A DNA stretch of 64,000 nt from assembly GCF_031081985.1 (NCBI RefSeq), contig NZ_JARWSK010000006.1, positions 1 to 64,000 on the forward strand, written 5' to 3'. The notes under the pieces are model-generated. The model saw only the letters and a program-made list of their open reading frames with translations, was not told the origin of the DNA and did not search any database. Source of the stretch: Komagataeibacter xylinus. Lineage in GTDB: Bacteria > Pseudomonadota > Alphaproteobacteria > Acetobacterales > Acetobacteraceae. The position numbers were made by a program, and so were the translations under genes. Below are positions 32,371-46,347 of the stretch, one piece after another. The stretch's first letter is position 1; every line of letters begins with the position of its first letter.

Positions 32371-33453
32371 ATGGTCGAACAGAACAGGGAAGGAAAGCCA
32401 CGCCAGTTGCTTCGCCGCGCACTCGTGCCCATGCTGGTGGCGGGCGGATGTGCCGTGGTCGGCTCGCAATGGGTGCAGAGCCGCCAGCAGGCGCGGATCG
32501 TGCGCCGCGACGATGCCCTGCTCGATGGCCAGCCCCATGACATGACGCTGTCATGGCCCTACGCGCAGTCTTCCACCCTGTATAATGTTGCCCTGCGGCA
32601 GGATTTCTTTGTGCAGTACCGCCTGAACGTGCACCTGCGCGAGGGCGTAGCCAACGGACGTGACGCCATTGCCGACCTGCAGGCAGGGCGCGCCATGGCG
32701 GCGGTGGCCCCCGTGCTGTCATGGCTGCAGGCATGGCAGGCCAGTCCCGACCTGCCGGTGCGGCTGGTCATGGGGTTGCAGGCGGGCACCTTCCGCCTGC
32801 TGGTGCGGCGCAGGCTGCGCATTGCCAAGATCGAGGATCTGGTGGGCCGCCGCATTGCCGTGCTCAATGCCGATATGGCTGACCGGCTGTTCTTTTCCAT
32901 CATCCTGCGCCGCAAGGGGCTGAACCCTGATACCGCGCCCAACTGGGTCATCCTGCCGCCTGATGAAATTGACGACGCGCTTGCCGCAGGCACGGTCGAT
33001 GCCGTGGCCCTGCACGACCCGCTTGCCTGGCGGCTGCTGCGCAACCCGGCGCTTGATGTGGTGGAACTGGTCAATAGCGTGAACGGATTATATGCCGGGC
33101 GCACCAATCTGGCGCTGGGCCTGTCCACCGATGTGCTGCGTGATACGCCCGGGGCGGCCGTGGCCCTCGTGCTCGCGCTCTATAATGCCGCCCACTGGCT
33201 CCCCGCCCACATGGCCGAGGCGGCCAGCCTGCTTGATGGCCGCGTTGATGGCATGCAGCAGGACGCCATATTGCAGATGATGCGCCATGAGGTGCTGGGC
33301 ATCAGCCCCGTGGGCAATGACCTGAAAACCCAGATCGCGCGTTACGTCGATGAACTCAAGCTGCTCGGCCAGTTCCCCGACAGCCTCAATTCCGCCAGCT
33401 ATGCCCGCCGTATCTCCGCCGATATCCTGCGTCCTGCCCAGATCCGGCCATAA
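32371..33453 (+). CDS. NMT1/SsuA-type solute-binding protein
   Basis: 360 residues. An N-terminal hydrophobic segment (RRALVPMLVAGGCAVVGSQ) anchors or exports it and is only weakly lipobox-like. The rest follows the NrtA/SsuA/TauA-like periplasmic binding fold: VANGRDAIADLQAGRAMAAV, VMGLQAGTFRLLVRR, IAKIEDLVGRRIAVLNADMA, and ALAAGTVDAVALHDPLAW. Partner permease and ATPase genes of this type are not in the window. Substrate unknown. Confidence 0.78.
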   Translation: MVEQNREGKPRQLLRRALVPMLVAGGCAVVGSQWVQSRQQARIVRRDDALLDGQPHDMTLSWPYAQSSTLYNVALRQDFFVQYRLNVHLREGVANGRDAIADLQAGRAMAAVAPVLSWLQAWQASPDLPVRLVMGLQAGTFRLLVRRRLRIAKIEDLVGRRIAVLNADMADRLFFSIILRRKGLNPDTAPNWVILPPDEIDDALAAGTVDAVALHDPLAWRLLRNPALDVVELVNSVNGLYAGRTNLALGLSTDVLRDTPGAAVALVLALYNAAHWLPAHMAEAASLLDGRVDGMQQDAILQMMRHEVLGISPVGNDLKTQIARYVDELKLLGQFPDSLNSASYARRISADILRPAQIRP

Positions 33454-33618
33454 GAGACTGTTTGAAAAAACAGTTCAGAAAACATCCAGTAATCATAAGA
33501 AAGTTTTTGGTGAAGCTTTTTGCCAAAAGCTTCAAAAAATACCGCCTTTTTTTAAAAAAAGGCGGTATCTGAAAATTTTTATTATTTTCTATCAATGAGT
33601 TATTTTTTAAACAGCCTC
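33454..33618. mobile_element. MITE with IS1031-like ends
   Basis: 165-bp noncoding element with ends GAGACTGTTTGAAAAA and (inverted) GAGGCTGTTTAAAAAA, 14 of 16 bases equal, flanked by TAA on both sides. A 3-bp TNA duplication is the habit of the IS1031 group of IS5-family elements, described from acetic acid bacteria. The left TAA is the stop codon of the binding-protein gene. The interior contains the two-hairpin repeat (33501-33568), which likely terminates transcription both ways. Confidence 0.65.
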
Positions 33619-33627
33619 TAAGTCGGC

Positions 33628-34566
33628 CTAGCGCACGTCGCGGTAATAGGGCTGGGCCAGGGCGGCAGGCGCTGCCATCACCCGGCGCATGCGGTGCCAT
33701 ACCACCACTGGCACGATGATGAAGGCCATGGTGCCAATATAGGGCAGCATGTTGAGGAAGGCGGGGTCAATCGGCCAGTTATGGGCCTGCCCCACAAAGG
33801 AAAGCGCCGTGACCAACCCGAACAGAAGGGCCGAGAGGGTAACGATAATGGGCCGGTAGCCCGCAAAGATCACCAGCGCCAGCGCAATCCATCCACGCCC
33901 CGCCACCATGCCCTCCGACCAGACCGGCACATAGGTCAGGGTCAGGTAGCCGCCCGCCATGCCCGCCATGGCGCCGCCAAGGGTTACGTACCAAAAGCGC
34001 ATGGCCATGACCGGAATGCCCGCCGCATCCGCCGCCGCCGGGTTCTCGCCCACCGCGCGCATGTTCAGCCCGTGCCGGGTGCGGAACATGATGAAATGCA
34101 CCGCCAGCGGCAGCAGCAGGTAAATCGGTATGATCAGGATATTCTGCCCGAACAGCGCCGGGCCGATGATGGGGAGGGAGGATAGCAGCGGAATGCTGAC
34201 ATGCCCGAAGGTCGTCTCCACCGGCTGGCCCGCGTAGCTGTGCCCCAGCGCGGTTGACAGCCCCAGCCCCATGAAGGTCGTGGCCAGCCCGCACAGCACC
34301 TGGTTGGCCCGCATCACCACCGCGCCAAAGGCAAACACCATGCCGCCCACGGCGCCCACCATAATGGCCACCAGCAGCCCGACCCAGGGCGAATGCACCG
34401 AGGAGACGGTCATCACCGCCGTCACCGCGCCCAGCGCCATGAGGCCCTCGACCCCAAGGTTGGTCACGCCCACGCGCTCGGCCAGCACTTCGCCAAGGGC
34501 CGCAAGGGCGAGCACGCCACCGGCCAGCACGGCGGTGGCCAGCATGCCTGTCAGCAGCATGATCAT
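33628..34566 (-). CDS. BMP-type ABC transporter permease 2
   Basis: 312 residues with about 8-9 membrane segments, of the BPD_transp_2 family (YufQ/NupQ-like): LAALGEVLAERVGVTNLGVEG at the start, MRANQVLCGLATTFMGLG, and NMRAVGENPAAADAAGIPV, the coupling-helix segment. It forms the membrane channel with the 34563-35627 product. Overlaps that gene by 4 bp. Confidence 0.88.
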   Translation of the reverse strand: MIMLLTGMLATAVLAGGVLALAALGEVLAERVGVTNLGVEGLMALGAVTAVMTVSSVHSPWVGLLVAIMVGAVGGMVFAFGAVVMRANQVLCGLATTFMGLGLSTALGHSYAGQPVETTFGHVSIPLLSSLPIIGPALFGQNILIIPIYLLLPLAVHFIMFRTRHGLNMRAVGENPAAADAAGIPVMAMRFWYVTLGGAMAGMAGGYLTLTYVPVWSEGMVAGRGWIALALVIFAGYRPIIVTLSALLFGLVTALSFVGQAHNWPIDPAFLNMLPYIGTMAFIIVPVVVWHRMRRVMAAPAALAQPYYRDVR

Positions 34567-35627
34567 GAGGCTTTTCCCTTCGCGGGCGTGGTGGCCACAG
34601 GCCGGTAATGGGCCAGTTCATCGCCAATGGCGATCATGAACAGGATCAGCCCGGTAATGGCGAGAATGACCGAGGCCGAAAGCTGCTGCGTCTGCATGAC
34701 AATGCCCGAATCAAGGATCAGCGCCATGAGCAGGGCTGCCGGGATCACGTTCAGGCACGACCCGCGCGCCAGCACCGCCACCACAATGCCCAGATAGCCA
34801 AAGTTGTTGGCCATGCCGCCCTGCAGCCGGTGCACTGTGCCGGCTACCTCGAACATGCCAGCCAGCCCCGCCAGCCCGCCCGAAAGCAGCATGACCGAGA
34901 TGATGCGCAGGCGCACCGGAATGCCCGCATAGCGCGCGGCCTCCGGGTTGGCGCCGCCAATGCAGATCTCATACCCCCACCGCGTGCGCGACAGTATGAG
35001 CGCCAGCCCCACCACGATCATGATGGCAACCGGAAAACCCCAGTGCACGATGCCCCACATCTCGGGAATGGACACCGAAAGCCGCTGCGTCGAGACCTGC
35101 GCGCCGCTTATCCGGTCGCGCCACGGCCCCGTAGTCAGGTAATAGGTAAGGAGTGAGGCGATGAAGTTGAGCAGCAGCGTGGTGATGATCTCGTTCACCC
35201 CGGCATAGGCACGGGCCAGCGTGGGCACGGTAATCCACGCCATGCCGCCCAGTATGCCTGCAATGGTCATGAGCGGCAGCATGACCAGCACCGGGCCATG
35301 CAGGCCAAGGGCCACGCCGGTCGCGGCAATGGCGCCAGCATAGAACTGACCCTCCGCCCCGATATTCCATAGCCCGATGGTGCCACATACCGTAACCGCC
35401 GCCCCTGTGAGCAGCAGCGGGCACATGAACAGCATCAGGTCCTCCAGCCCGAAGCGCGAGCCAAGGGTGGAGCGCAGGATCAGTTCCGCCAGCATGACAG
35501 GGCTGTGGCCTGACAGGGCCAGCACGCCCGCGATGATGCACAATGAAAGCGCAATGGCCACCAGCCGCAGGGCAAGAATGCGGCCCGCGGGCGCGGTGGG
35601 CAGGCGCTGAAAGGCGCGTGTCGCCAT
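34563..35627 (-). CDS. BMP-type ABC transporter permease 1
   Basis: 354 residues, BPD_transp_2 family (YufP/NupP-like). Segments GTIGLWNIGAEGQFYAGAIA, GVNEIITTLLLNFIASLL and EICIGGANPEAARYAGIPVR (coupling helix) are visible. Its start overlaps the ATPase stop by one base. Confidence 0.88.
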   Translation of the reverse strand: MATRAFQRLPTAPAGRILALRLVAIALSLCIIAGVLALSGHSPVMLAELILRSTLGSRFGLEDLMLFMCPLLLTGAAVTVCGTIGLWNIGAEGQFYAGAIAATGVALGLHGPVLVMLPLMTIAGILGGMAWITVPTLARAYAGVNEIITTLLLNFIASLLTYYLTTGPWRDRISGAQVSTQRLSVSIPEMWGIVHWGFPVAIMIVVGLALILSRTRWGYEICIGGANPEAARYAGIPVRLRIISVMLLSGGLAGLAGMFEVAGTVHRLQGGMANNFGYLGIVVAVLARGSCLNVIPAALLMALILDSGIVMQTQQLSASVILAITGLILFMIAIGDELAHYRPVATTPAKGKAS

Positions 35628-37222
35628 TACTGCGGCCCTCCCGGCTGGAGGCTGGCTGGTTCGCGGCCGCCCATCAGCATGCCAATGGTGGCGATATCCG
35701 CATTTTCCGCATCAATCACATCCATCATGCGCCCGTGGAACATCACCCCGATGCGGTCTGACACGTTCAGCAGGTCTTCCAGATCTTCCGAAATGAACAC
35801 CACGGCCACGCCCTGGTCGCGCAGGTCGGTCAGGTAACCCAGCATGGTGGCAATAGCTCCGATATCCAGCCCGCGCGCGGGGTAGGCAGCCACCAGCACC
35901 CGGTTGGCGATGCGGATCTCACGCCGTGCCACCAGCCGCTGCTGGTTGCCGCCCGAAAGGTTGCGGATGGGCATGCCAAAATCGGGAATGCTCACCTGCG
36001 CAAGCTCCGCAATGTCATGCGCCAGCACGCCTGCCGCCCCCGCATCATACAGGCCGTGGCGGCCAATCGGGGGTTGGGCATATTCACGCAGCGCCATGTT
36101 GGTGGTGATGGACAGCGAGGGCGCAAGTGCGCTGCGCAGCCGGTCCTCGGGGATGTGGCCCACGCCTGCATGGGCAAACAGGGCCGGGTCGGCGCGGTTT
36201 ACCACGCTGCCATCAAGCACGATCTCGCCTGAAGTGCGGGCCATCAGGCCGGTCAGCACATGGGTCAGTTCGCGCTGGCCGTTGCCCGCAACGCCCGCAA
36301 TGCCCAGGATCTCGCCGCCATGCAGGTCAAGGCTGACATCGCGCAGCGTCTCCACGCCCCGGTCATCGCGCACGCTGACATGGCGCAGTTGCATGATGGG
36401 TTGCGGGGCAATGGGGGCAGCACCTTCGGCGCGCGCGCGCATGTTGCGCCGCACGATGTCGCGCCCCACCATGGTGGCCGCCAGCATGGAGGGATTGCAG
36501 TCCGCTGTGCGGAACGTGCCCACCTTGCGCCCGCCGCGCAGGATGCTGACACGGTCCGAAATCTCCATCACCTCGTCAAGCTTGTGGCTGATGATGATGA
36601 CCGCATTGCCCTGCGCGCGGAAGGCCCGCAGCGCGCGGAACAGCTCGCCCGTCTCCTCCGGCGTCAGCACGGCGGTGGGTTCATCCATGATCAGCAGCCG
36701 CGCCCGGCGCGCCAGCACGCGCAGGATTTCAACGCGCTGCTGCTCGCCAGCCGAGAGGTCGGCCACCCGCGCGGCAGGATCGACAGGAAAGCCGAAGCGC
36801 TCCGAAATCTCGCGCGTGCGGGCTTCCATCACGGCGGGCGAGGCGAGGCGGGGGGCCTCATCCCAGCCCAGATGGATGTTCTCGGCCACCGTAAAAGCCT
36901 GCACCAGCTTGAAGTGCTGGTGCACCATGCCGATGCCCGCGCGGATGGCATCCTGCGGGGAGGCGAAGGTCTGGCCGTAGCCATCGAGGATGATCTCGCC
37001 TTCCTCGGGCTGGTAGATGCCGGTCACCACGTTCATGAGCGTGGACTTGCCAGCCCCGTTCTCGCCAAGCAGGGCATGGATCTCGCCCGGCCACACATCA
37101 AGGTCCACGTCCTTGTTGGCGATCACGCCGGGGAAGAACTTGCCAATGCCGCGCAACTGCAGCACCGGCGGCGTGCCCGGCGCCATGCCGGAGGGGGCAG
37201 CGGGGGAGACAGGGTTATTCAA
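35627..37222 (-). CDS. BMP-type ABC transporter ATPase
   Basis: About 531 residues with two ABC domains. The first has Walker A GENGAGKS, signature LSAGEQQRVEI and Walker B LLIMDEPTA. The second has the degenerate P-loop GVAGNGQREL and signature LSGGNQQRLV, as usual for nucleoside and sugar importers of the YufO/RbsA type. The TTG at 37222 is chosen because GGGAG lies 9 nt upstream and it overlaps the binding-protein stop; an ATG at 37186 is the alternative. Likely imports purine nucleosides, by family. Confidence 0.87.
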   Translation of the reverse strand: MNNPVSPAAPSGMAPGTPPVLQLRGIGKFFPGVIANKDVDLDVWPGEIHALLGENGAGKSTLMNVVTGIYQPEEGEIILDGYGQTFASPQDAIRAGIGMVHQHFKLVQAFTVAENIHLGWDEAPRLASPAVMEARTREISERFGFPVDPAARVADLSAGEQQRVEILRVLARRARLLIMDEPTAVLTPEETGELFRALRAFRAQGNAVIIISHKLDEVMEISDRVSILRGGRKVGTFRTADCNPSMLAATMVGRDIVRRNMRARAEGAAPIAPQPIMQLRHVSVRDDRGVETLRDVSLDLHGGEILGIAGVAGNGQRELTHVLTGLMARTSGEIVLDGSVVNRADPALFAHAGVGHIPEDRLRSALAPSLSITTNMALREYAQPPIGRHGLYDAGAAGVLAHDIAELAQVSIPDFGMPIRNLSGGNQQRLVARREIRIANRVLVAAYPARGLDIGAIATMLGYLTDLRDQGVAVVFISEDLEDLLNVSDRIGVMFHGRMMDVIDAENADIATIGMLMGGREPASLQPGGPQ

Positions 37223-38342
37223 GGCCCGATACTCCCGCCACCGCCCAGTCGGAGTGATAGATTTCAAGGTCGCTCAGCGCCGTGCCCGCGGGCACGCGCA
37301 GGCGGCCATGATTGTCGTATATGGGGCCGACAAAGGGGTTGTGGCCCGCCAGCATGCGCGTGCGCATGTCATCGGCGCGGGCGGCCGCCTCGGGCGGCAC
37401 GGTCGGCCCCCAGCCGTCGCGGTCCACGCCGTGGCCGAGGGTGAGGAAATGCCCTTCCGGCTGCCATGTGCCCGCCAGCAGGTTACGCACCTGGCTGATG
37501 TAATACTCATTGAAGTCGAGGCACACGGAACTGACATAGGCCTGCGGCCCGTAATCGAGCATGCCGGTGTTCCACATGGCCGCCTTCAGCCCGCGCTGTA
37601 TGGCCACGCGCAGGTAGGCCGGTTCATCCATGATGCCGCACAGGAAATCACACCCGTTATCGGCCAGCGCGGTGGCGGCCTGCGTTGCCGCCTGCGGGTC
37701 GAACCAGGCATTGATGGTGATGCTCTGGAGCGTGATGGCCGGGTTGACCGACTGCGCACCCAGCAATGTTGCATTGGCCGAGGCATAGACCGAGGGGATG
37801 GGAAACGCGCCCAGGAAGCCGATCTTGTTCGTTTTGGTCATGAGGGCTGCGGCAATACCGATGATATAGCTGGCATACCAGTGCGCCACGTAATACCAGC
37901 CCAGGTTGCCGGTTACGTTGGTGCCATCGCATTCCATGAACGCGACATCAGGCGCGCGGTCGGACACATCTTTTATGAAGTCGCCATATTCCGAGGTTGC
38001 CATGACCATCTGCGCGCCTTCGGCCACGAACTGGCGGAACAGCCGCGTGGCATCGGCGGAGTAGGGCACGCTTTCCACATAGATGGTGCGCAGTTTGGGG
38101 AAGGTGCGGCGCACGGCCTGCACGCCCCGGTCATGCACCATGGACCAGCCGCCATCGGTAATGGGGCCGGTATGGCCAAACGCCACGATGGCGTCGGATT
38201 CAGCGAGCGGCCTGCGCCATGCGGGCTGGGCCTGCGCCCGTGCGTGGCGGGGCAGCAGCAGGCTGGAGCCTGCGCCACCCGCAAGGCCCAGCATCTCGCG
38301 GCGCGTTGTCAGCAGCCGCCCCCGCGACCCTGAAACTGTCAT
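37215..38342 (-). CDS. BMP-family substrate-binding protein
   Basis: 375 residues. The N terminus (TTRREMLGLAGGAGSSLLLPRHARA) is a twin-arginine signal. The mature part is a BMP/Med-type binding protein: VAFGHTGPITDGGWSMVHDRG, SEYGDFIKDVSDRAPDVAF, and KIGFLGAFPIPSVYASANA. First gene of a four-gene importer operon; relatives bind nucleosides or other purines. Family gene names are not assigned because the substrate is not shown. Confidence 0.87.
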   Translation of the reverse strand: MTVSGSRGRLLTTRREMLGLAGGAGSSLLLPRHARAQAQPAWRRPLAESDAIVAFGHTGPITDGGWSMVHDRGVQAVRRTFPKLRTIYVESVPYSADATRLFRQFVAEGAQMVMATSEYGDFIKDVSDRAPDVAFMECDGTNVTGNLGWYYVAHWYASYIIGIAAALMTKTNKIGFLGAFPIPSVYASANATLLGAQSVNPAITLQSITINAWFDPQAATQAATALADNGCDFLCGIMDEPAYLRVAIQRGLKAAMWNTGMLDYGPQAYVSSVCLDFNEYYISQVRNLLAGTWQPEGHFLTLGHGVDRDGWGPTVPPEAAARADDMRTRMLAGHNPFVGPIYDNHGRLRVPAGTALSDLEIYHSDWAVAGVSGLE

Positions 38343-38765
38343 AAGATGTCATCCCCCTGAAAAATCGATGCCGCACCCCGCTGCGGCGGCCTGGCGTGCT
38401 GGTCGGTCTGGTGCTCCCGCGCGTGTAAGCCCGTGTCTGGTTCCTGCCCAAATGTTACGCGACAGGACCATGCAAGGCCACAGTTATGTTGTGCATCAGG
38501 GTGTTGCCTTTTTTCAAAAAGGCGGTGGTTGGTGCAGCCGTTTCAGGTCCGGGGGTGTGGGCAGTGCATGTCATATAAGTCCACGACCCGCGCGGGATCA
38601 TCAAAATTTCCCCATGGCCGGACCGCAATGACCCCATGCCCGAGCAGGAGCGCGAGCGGGGCCCGGTCATCAATCGCCAGCGTTGTGCAATGTCCGGGCA
38701 GGGCAGCATAAAATGCCTGCACTCATGGAAGTGGCCCGCACATGTTTGGCCTGCGGCAAGGCGTG
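38343..38765. other. intergenic between ligA and the importer operon
   Basis: No gene seen. A hairpin GCCTTTTTTCAAAAAGGC (38506-38523) is a single-hairpin relative of the dispersed repeat at 9710 and may terminate ligA transcription. Confidence 0.55.
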
Positions 38766-42636
<3,871 letters not shown>

Positions 42637-42675
42637 GATCGGTTCCTGTTCAGCACGAAGGATCGTTGGCGGAAA

Positions 42676-43560
42676 TCAGAAAACCGAGTGCCACGCCCGC
42701 TGGAAGATGTTGCGCCCCTGCTTGTTGTCCTTGCCGTCCACGCCCTTGATCAGGTGGTGGGCGCGCAGATGGACGTAGGCATCTTCGTACCACTTGCTGC
42801 TGGGGTAGTTATAGGCCAGCACGGAGCCGGTCTTGCGGGCCTGTTCGAGCAGGCCCATGTCCAGATAGACTTCGACCAGCCGCTCGAGTGCCTCGGGCAC
42901 GTGGTTGGTGGTCTGGAAATCCTGCACTACGCGCTGGTAGCGCCCGGCGGCGGCGGGGAAGTCGTTCTGCTGCTGGTAGTAGCGCCCCACCAGCATTTCC
43001 TTGCCCGCCAGATGGTCGCGGCACAGGTCGATCTTGAGCTGCGCATCACGGGCATAAGGGCTCTGGGGGAAGCGGGTAATCACCTCTTCCAGCGCATCCA
43101 TGGCCTCGATGGTGCCCTGCTGGTCACGCTGCACGTCGGCTACCTGCTCGTAATAGCATAGCGCGCGCAGGTAGAAGGCATAGGCGGCATCGGTGCTGGT
43201 GGGGTGCAGTTCCAGAAAGCGGTCAAGCTGCTGCACGGCTTCGGGGTATTTGTTGAGCAGGTAGTTGGCATACCCTTCCATCAACTGCGCATTGGCCGTG
43301 TACTGCGAGTAGGGATAGTTGCGCTGCAGCGTGTCGAACTGGTTGACCGACAGCAGGTAGCGGTCCGAGCGCAGGGCATCGACGCCGTTATTGTACAATG
43401 TCTCGGCCGAGCCGACGCGCGGCGCGCGCTCGTTGATGGTGCTTGCGCTGTTGCCGCATGCTGCCAGCAGCCCTGCAAGGGGCAGGAACGCCAGCCAGCG
43501 TGCCGGCTGACAGGGCCTGCGCGAAGGCTGCGGGGTTTGATGTGATATGCGTGCGAACAT
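42676..43560 (-). CDS. bamD: outer-membrane assembly lipoprotein BamD
   Basis: 294 residues. Lipobox LLAAC with Cys35, then TPR repeats (AETLYNNGVDALRSDRYLLS, YTANAQLMEGYANYLLNKY and more). BamD holds the BAM complex together and binds substrate beta-barrels. Gene order lpxC-bamD-recN-ligA is common in alphaproteobacteria. Confidence 0.92.
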   Translation of the reverse strand: MFARISHQTPQPSRRPCQPARWLAFLPLAGLLAACGNSASTINERAPRVGSAETLYNNGVDALRSDRYLLSVNQFDTLQRNYPYSQYTANAQLMEGYANYLLNKYPEAVQQLDRFLELHPTSTDAAYAFYLRALCYYEQVADVQRDQQGTIEAMDALEEVITRFPQSPYARDAQLKIDLCRDHLAGKEMLVGRYYQQQNDFPAAAGRYQRVVQDFQTTNHVPEALERLVEVYLDMGLLEQARKTGSVLAYNYPSSKWYEDAYVHLRAHHLIKGVDGKDNKQGRNIFQRAWHSVF

Positions 43561-43642
43561 GCCAGCTCTTCCAGTTACGGGAGCTTTATATCATGTGCCG
43601 GGTGTGGGTGAAGTCTCCGCGTGCGGATTTCGTGCGCCGTCA

Positions 43643-44599
43643 TCATGCGGCCTGCGTGCAGGGCTGGCCCGCAGGCGTGCTGGCGGGGGCTGCATGCCAG
43701 TTCGCCTTGTCGGCAAACAGCTTGCGCAGCAGGCGATTATTGAGGGTATGGCCCGATTTGTGCCCCCTGAAATGCCCCTCGATCAGGCCACCGGCCAGAT
43801 ACAGGTCGCCAATCGCATCAAGCACCTTGTGGCGCACGAATTCATCCGGGTGGCGCAGGCCGGCGGGGTTGAGCACGCTCTCGCCATTGACCACGACGGC
43901 ATTGTCGAGCGAGCCGCCGCGCGCGAGGCCTATGGCGTGCAGGTGCTCGATCTCGGGCTGGAGCACGAAAGTGCGCGCCCGGCTCAGTTGCTCGCGGAAC
44001 AGGTGGCTGTCAACCTGCGTTGCATAACGCTGCTGGCCAATGGCTGCCGCGGGAAAATCGATGGAAATATCAATGCCCAGCCCCGGCTGCGTGGCAGGGG
44101 TGAGCTCGGCAAACGCGTCGCCTTCTTCCACCCGCACGGGCCGGGTTACATGGATCTGCGGGCGGCGGGCTTCCTGCCGCCTGCGGCCCGCGCATTCGAG
44201 CAGGAACACGAACTCGGCGGCTGAGCCATCAAATACCGGGATTTCCGGTCCATCCACCTCGACAAGCACGTTATCGATGCCACAGCCCGCAAGGGCCGCC
44301 ATCAGGTGTTCCACCGTGGCAATGCGCGCGCCCTGTGGGCCGTGGCCAAGCACCGTGCTCAACTGGGTGTCCACCACCGTGTCATACCGGGCGGTGACAG
44401 GTGGCATGGCGCAATCGGTGCGGTGAAAGACGATGCCGGTATTTTCTGCCGCGGGCGAGAGGCGCAGGCTGATTCGCGCGCCGGTATGCAGGCCGGTGCC
44501 CACGCTACTGATCGGCTGGCTCAGGGTATGCTGCATCTGCCCATCATGGCTGGATGGCGGCATGAAGGGAAAGTGTGCGGGCGGCACCATGCCGTTCAT
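43643..44599 (-). CDS. lpxC: UDP-3-O-acyl-GlcNAc deacetylase
   Basis: 318 residues. First committed step of lipid A synthesis. Zinc-ligand regions TVEHLMAALAG and FVRHKVLDAIGDLYL, and the catalytic HKSGHTLNNRLL are visible. The ATG at 44599 is chosen because AAGGA lies 8 nt upstream; 44647 is in frame but lacks a site. An extra stretch of about 25 residues precedes the conserved LSQPISSVGTGLHTG. Confidence 0.93.
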   Translation of the reverse strand: MNGMVPPAHFPFMPPSSHDGQMQHTLSQPISSVGTGLHTGARISLRLSPAAENTGIVFHRTDCAMPPVTARYDTVVDTQLSTVLGHGPQGARIATVEHLMAALAGCGIDNVLVEVDGPEIPVFDGSAAEFVFLLECAGRRRQEARRPQIHVTRPVRVEEGDAFAELTPATQPGLGIDISIDFPAAAIGQQRYATQVDSHLFREQLSRARTFVLQPEIEHLHAIGLARGGSLDNAVVVNGESVLNPAGLRHPDEFVRHKVLDAIGDLYLAGGLIEGHFRGHKSGHTLNNRLLRKLFADKANWHAAPASTPAGQPCTQAA

Positions 44600-44723
44600 T
44601 GCCTGTATCCTTGACGGTAAGGTGGGGGAACTCGCGCTAACTGGCATGGGCTCATGCTAGCGCCTTGTTTCCCGTCGGAACAGTCAAGGATTATTGCCTA
44701 TTGTTACCTGTGCGCAAGTAATT

Positions 44724-44747
44724 GGCGCGGCCCGCAAGGGCCGCGCC
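44724..44747 (-). terminator. hairpin after ftsZ
   Basis: Perfect 10-bp stem GGCGCGGCCC/GGGCCGCGCC with a 4-nt loop, about 10 bp past the ftsZ stop. No T run follows, so it may attenuate transcription or protect the message rather than end it. Confidence 0.6.
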
Positions 44748-44757
44748 AGGGTTCGTG

Positions 44758-46269
44758 TCAGTGCGAGCGCCGACGCAGGAAGGCAGGGATATCAAGCCCC
44801 CCGTCATCAGGCGGCGTGGCGTTGCCCGGCGCGGGCGGGGCGGGAGGCTGCGCCATGGGCTGCTGCTGCACCGAAGGCTCGGTGCGCTGGGGCTGCGGTG
44901 CCTCGGGCTGCGGCGGGGTGGAATGGCGGCGCAGCGCCCCGGTCACGATTCCGAACAGGCTGCGGGGCGGGGCCTGTGGCTCAGGCGCCTGGGGCGGCCT
45001 GGCGTTTTCCGTAAACAGGGGCGAGCGGGGCGAACCGCGCTGCGCCTGCGGCGGCACTGCGTTCGGCGAGGGCGCGCGTGGCGGCGCGCCAATCGGGCGC
45101 TGCGCGGCACCCGGAGCTGCGGCATGGCCGGGCCGGGGTGGGGCCGCGGGGTGCTGCAGCGGGGGCGCGGCCGGAGACTGGGGTGCAGTCTGTGCCGTGG
45201 CGGGGGCTGCAGGCGCTGCTGCTGCTTCCGGCGCGGGCTGCGGCGCGTTTGCGGGTTCCGCTGCCTCGGCAGGCTTGGGCGCGCTGCGGCCCGCTGGCGG
45301 GTTGTCGATGCCCGTGGCCACGACCGAGACGCGGATCTTGCCATTGAGCGAGGTGTCGATGGCGGAACCGAAGATGATGTTGGCGTCTTCCGCCACTTCC
45401 TCGCGGATGCGGTTGGCCGCCTGGTCCACCTCGAACAGCGTCAGGTCCTCGCCGCCCGTGATGTTGATGAGCAGGCCCTGCGCGCCCTTCATGGAGGTGT
45501 CTTCAAGCAGCGGGTTCGAGATCGCGGCCTCGGCGGCGGCAATGGCGCGGTTGTCGCCCTCGGCATCGCCCGTGCCCATCATCGCCTTGCCCATTTCCGC
45601 CATGATGGTGCGGATATCGGCAAAATCGAGGTTGACGAGGCCCGGCGCCATCATGAGGTCGGTCACGCCGCGCACGCCCATGTACAGCACGTTGTCCGCC
45701 ATCTTGAAGGCATCGCGCCAGCTCGTGCTCTCATTGGCCATGCGGAACAGGTTCTGGTTCGGGATCACGATCAGCGTGTCAACGAACTGCTGCAGCTCGG
45801 CAATGCCCGCCTCGGCCGACTTGGTACGGCGCATGCCCTCGAACATGAAGGGCTTGGTCACCACGCCCACGGTCAGGATGCCGCGCTCGCGCGCCATGCG
45901 GGCAATGACGGGGGCCGCCCCCGTGCCGGTGCCGCCGCCCATGCCCGCGGTGATGAACACCATGTGCGCGCCATCAAGGTGGCGGGAGAGTTCATCGCAC
46001 GCTTCCTCCGCCGCGGCGCGGCCGATTTCTGGCTTGGCGCCTGCGCCAAGGCCCTGCGTCAGGTGCGGGCCAAGCTGGATGCGGCGGTCGGCCTTGCTGT
46101 GCGAAAGCTGTTGCGCATCAGTGTTGGCGACGATGAATTCCACCCCCTGCAACTGCGACTGGATCATGTTGTCCACCGCGTTGGTACCACCACCGCCAAC
46201 CCCGATCACTGTAATGCGGGGGGTGAAATCGGAATGATTCTGTTGCGGGATGGTCAGGTTGAGGGTCAT
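44758..46269 (-). CDS. ftsZ: cell division protein FtsZ
   Basis: 503 residues. GTPase signature [15 protein letters not shown]-terminal [11 protein letters not shown]7 loop [11 protein letters not shown]. The GTPase core ends near residue 310; a Pro/Ala-rich linker of about 170 residues leads to the C-terminal peptide [11 protein letters not shown], which binds FtsA and other partners. ATG 46269 has GGGAG 6 nt upstream. Confidence 0.96.
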   Translation of the reverse strand: MTLNLTIPQQNHSDFTPRITVIGVGGGGTNAVDNMIQSQLQGVEFIVANTDAQQLSHSKADRRIQLGPHLTQGLGAGAKPEIGRAAAEEACDELSRHLDGAHMVFITAGMGGGTGTGAAPVIARMARERGILTVGVVTKPFMFEGMRRTKSAEAGIAELQQFVDTLIVIPNQNLFRMANESTSWRDAFKMADNVLYMGVRGVTDLMMAPGLVNLDFADIRTIMAEMGKAMMGTGDAEGDNRAIAAAEAAISNPLLEDTSMKGAQGLLINITGGEDLTLFEVDQAANRIREEVAEDANIIFGSAIDTSLNGKIRVSVVATGIDNPPAGRSAPKPAEAAEPANAPQPAPEAAAAPAAPATAQTAPQSPAAPPLQHPAAPPRPGHAAAPGAAQRPIGAPPRAPSPNAVPPQAQRGSPRSPLFTENARPPQAPEPQAPPRSLFGIVTGALRRHSTPPQPEAPQPQRTEPSVQQQPMAQPPAPPAPGNATPPDDGGLDIPAFLRRRSH

Positions 46270-46347
46270 GCTGGGCTCCCGATGGATGGGGGGTAGGCGT
46301 GCGGGCATACTAACGGCAAAAGTACAATAAAGGGTTTCCGCGCAAGA

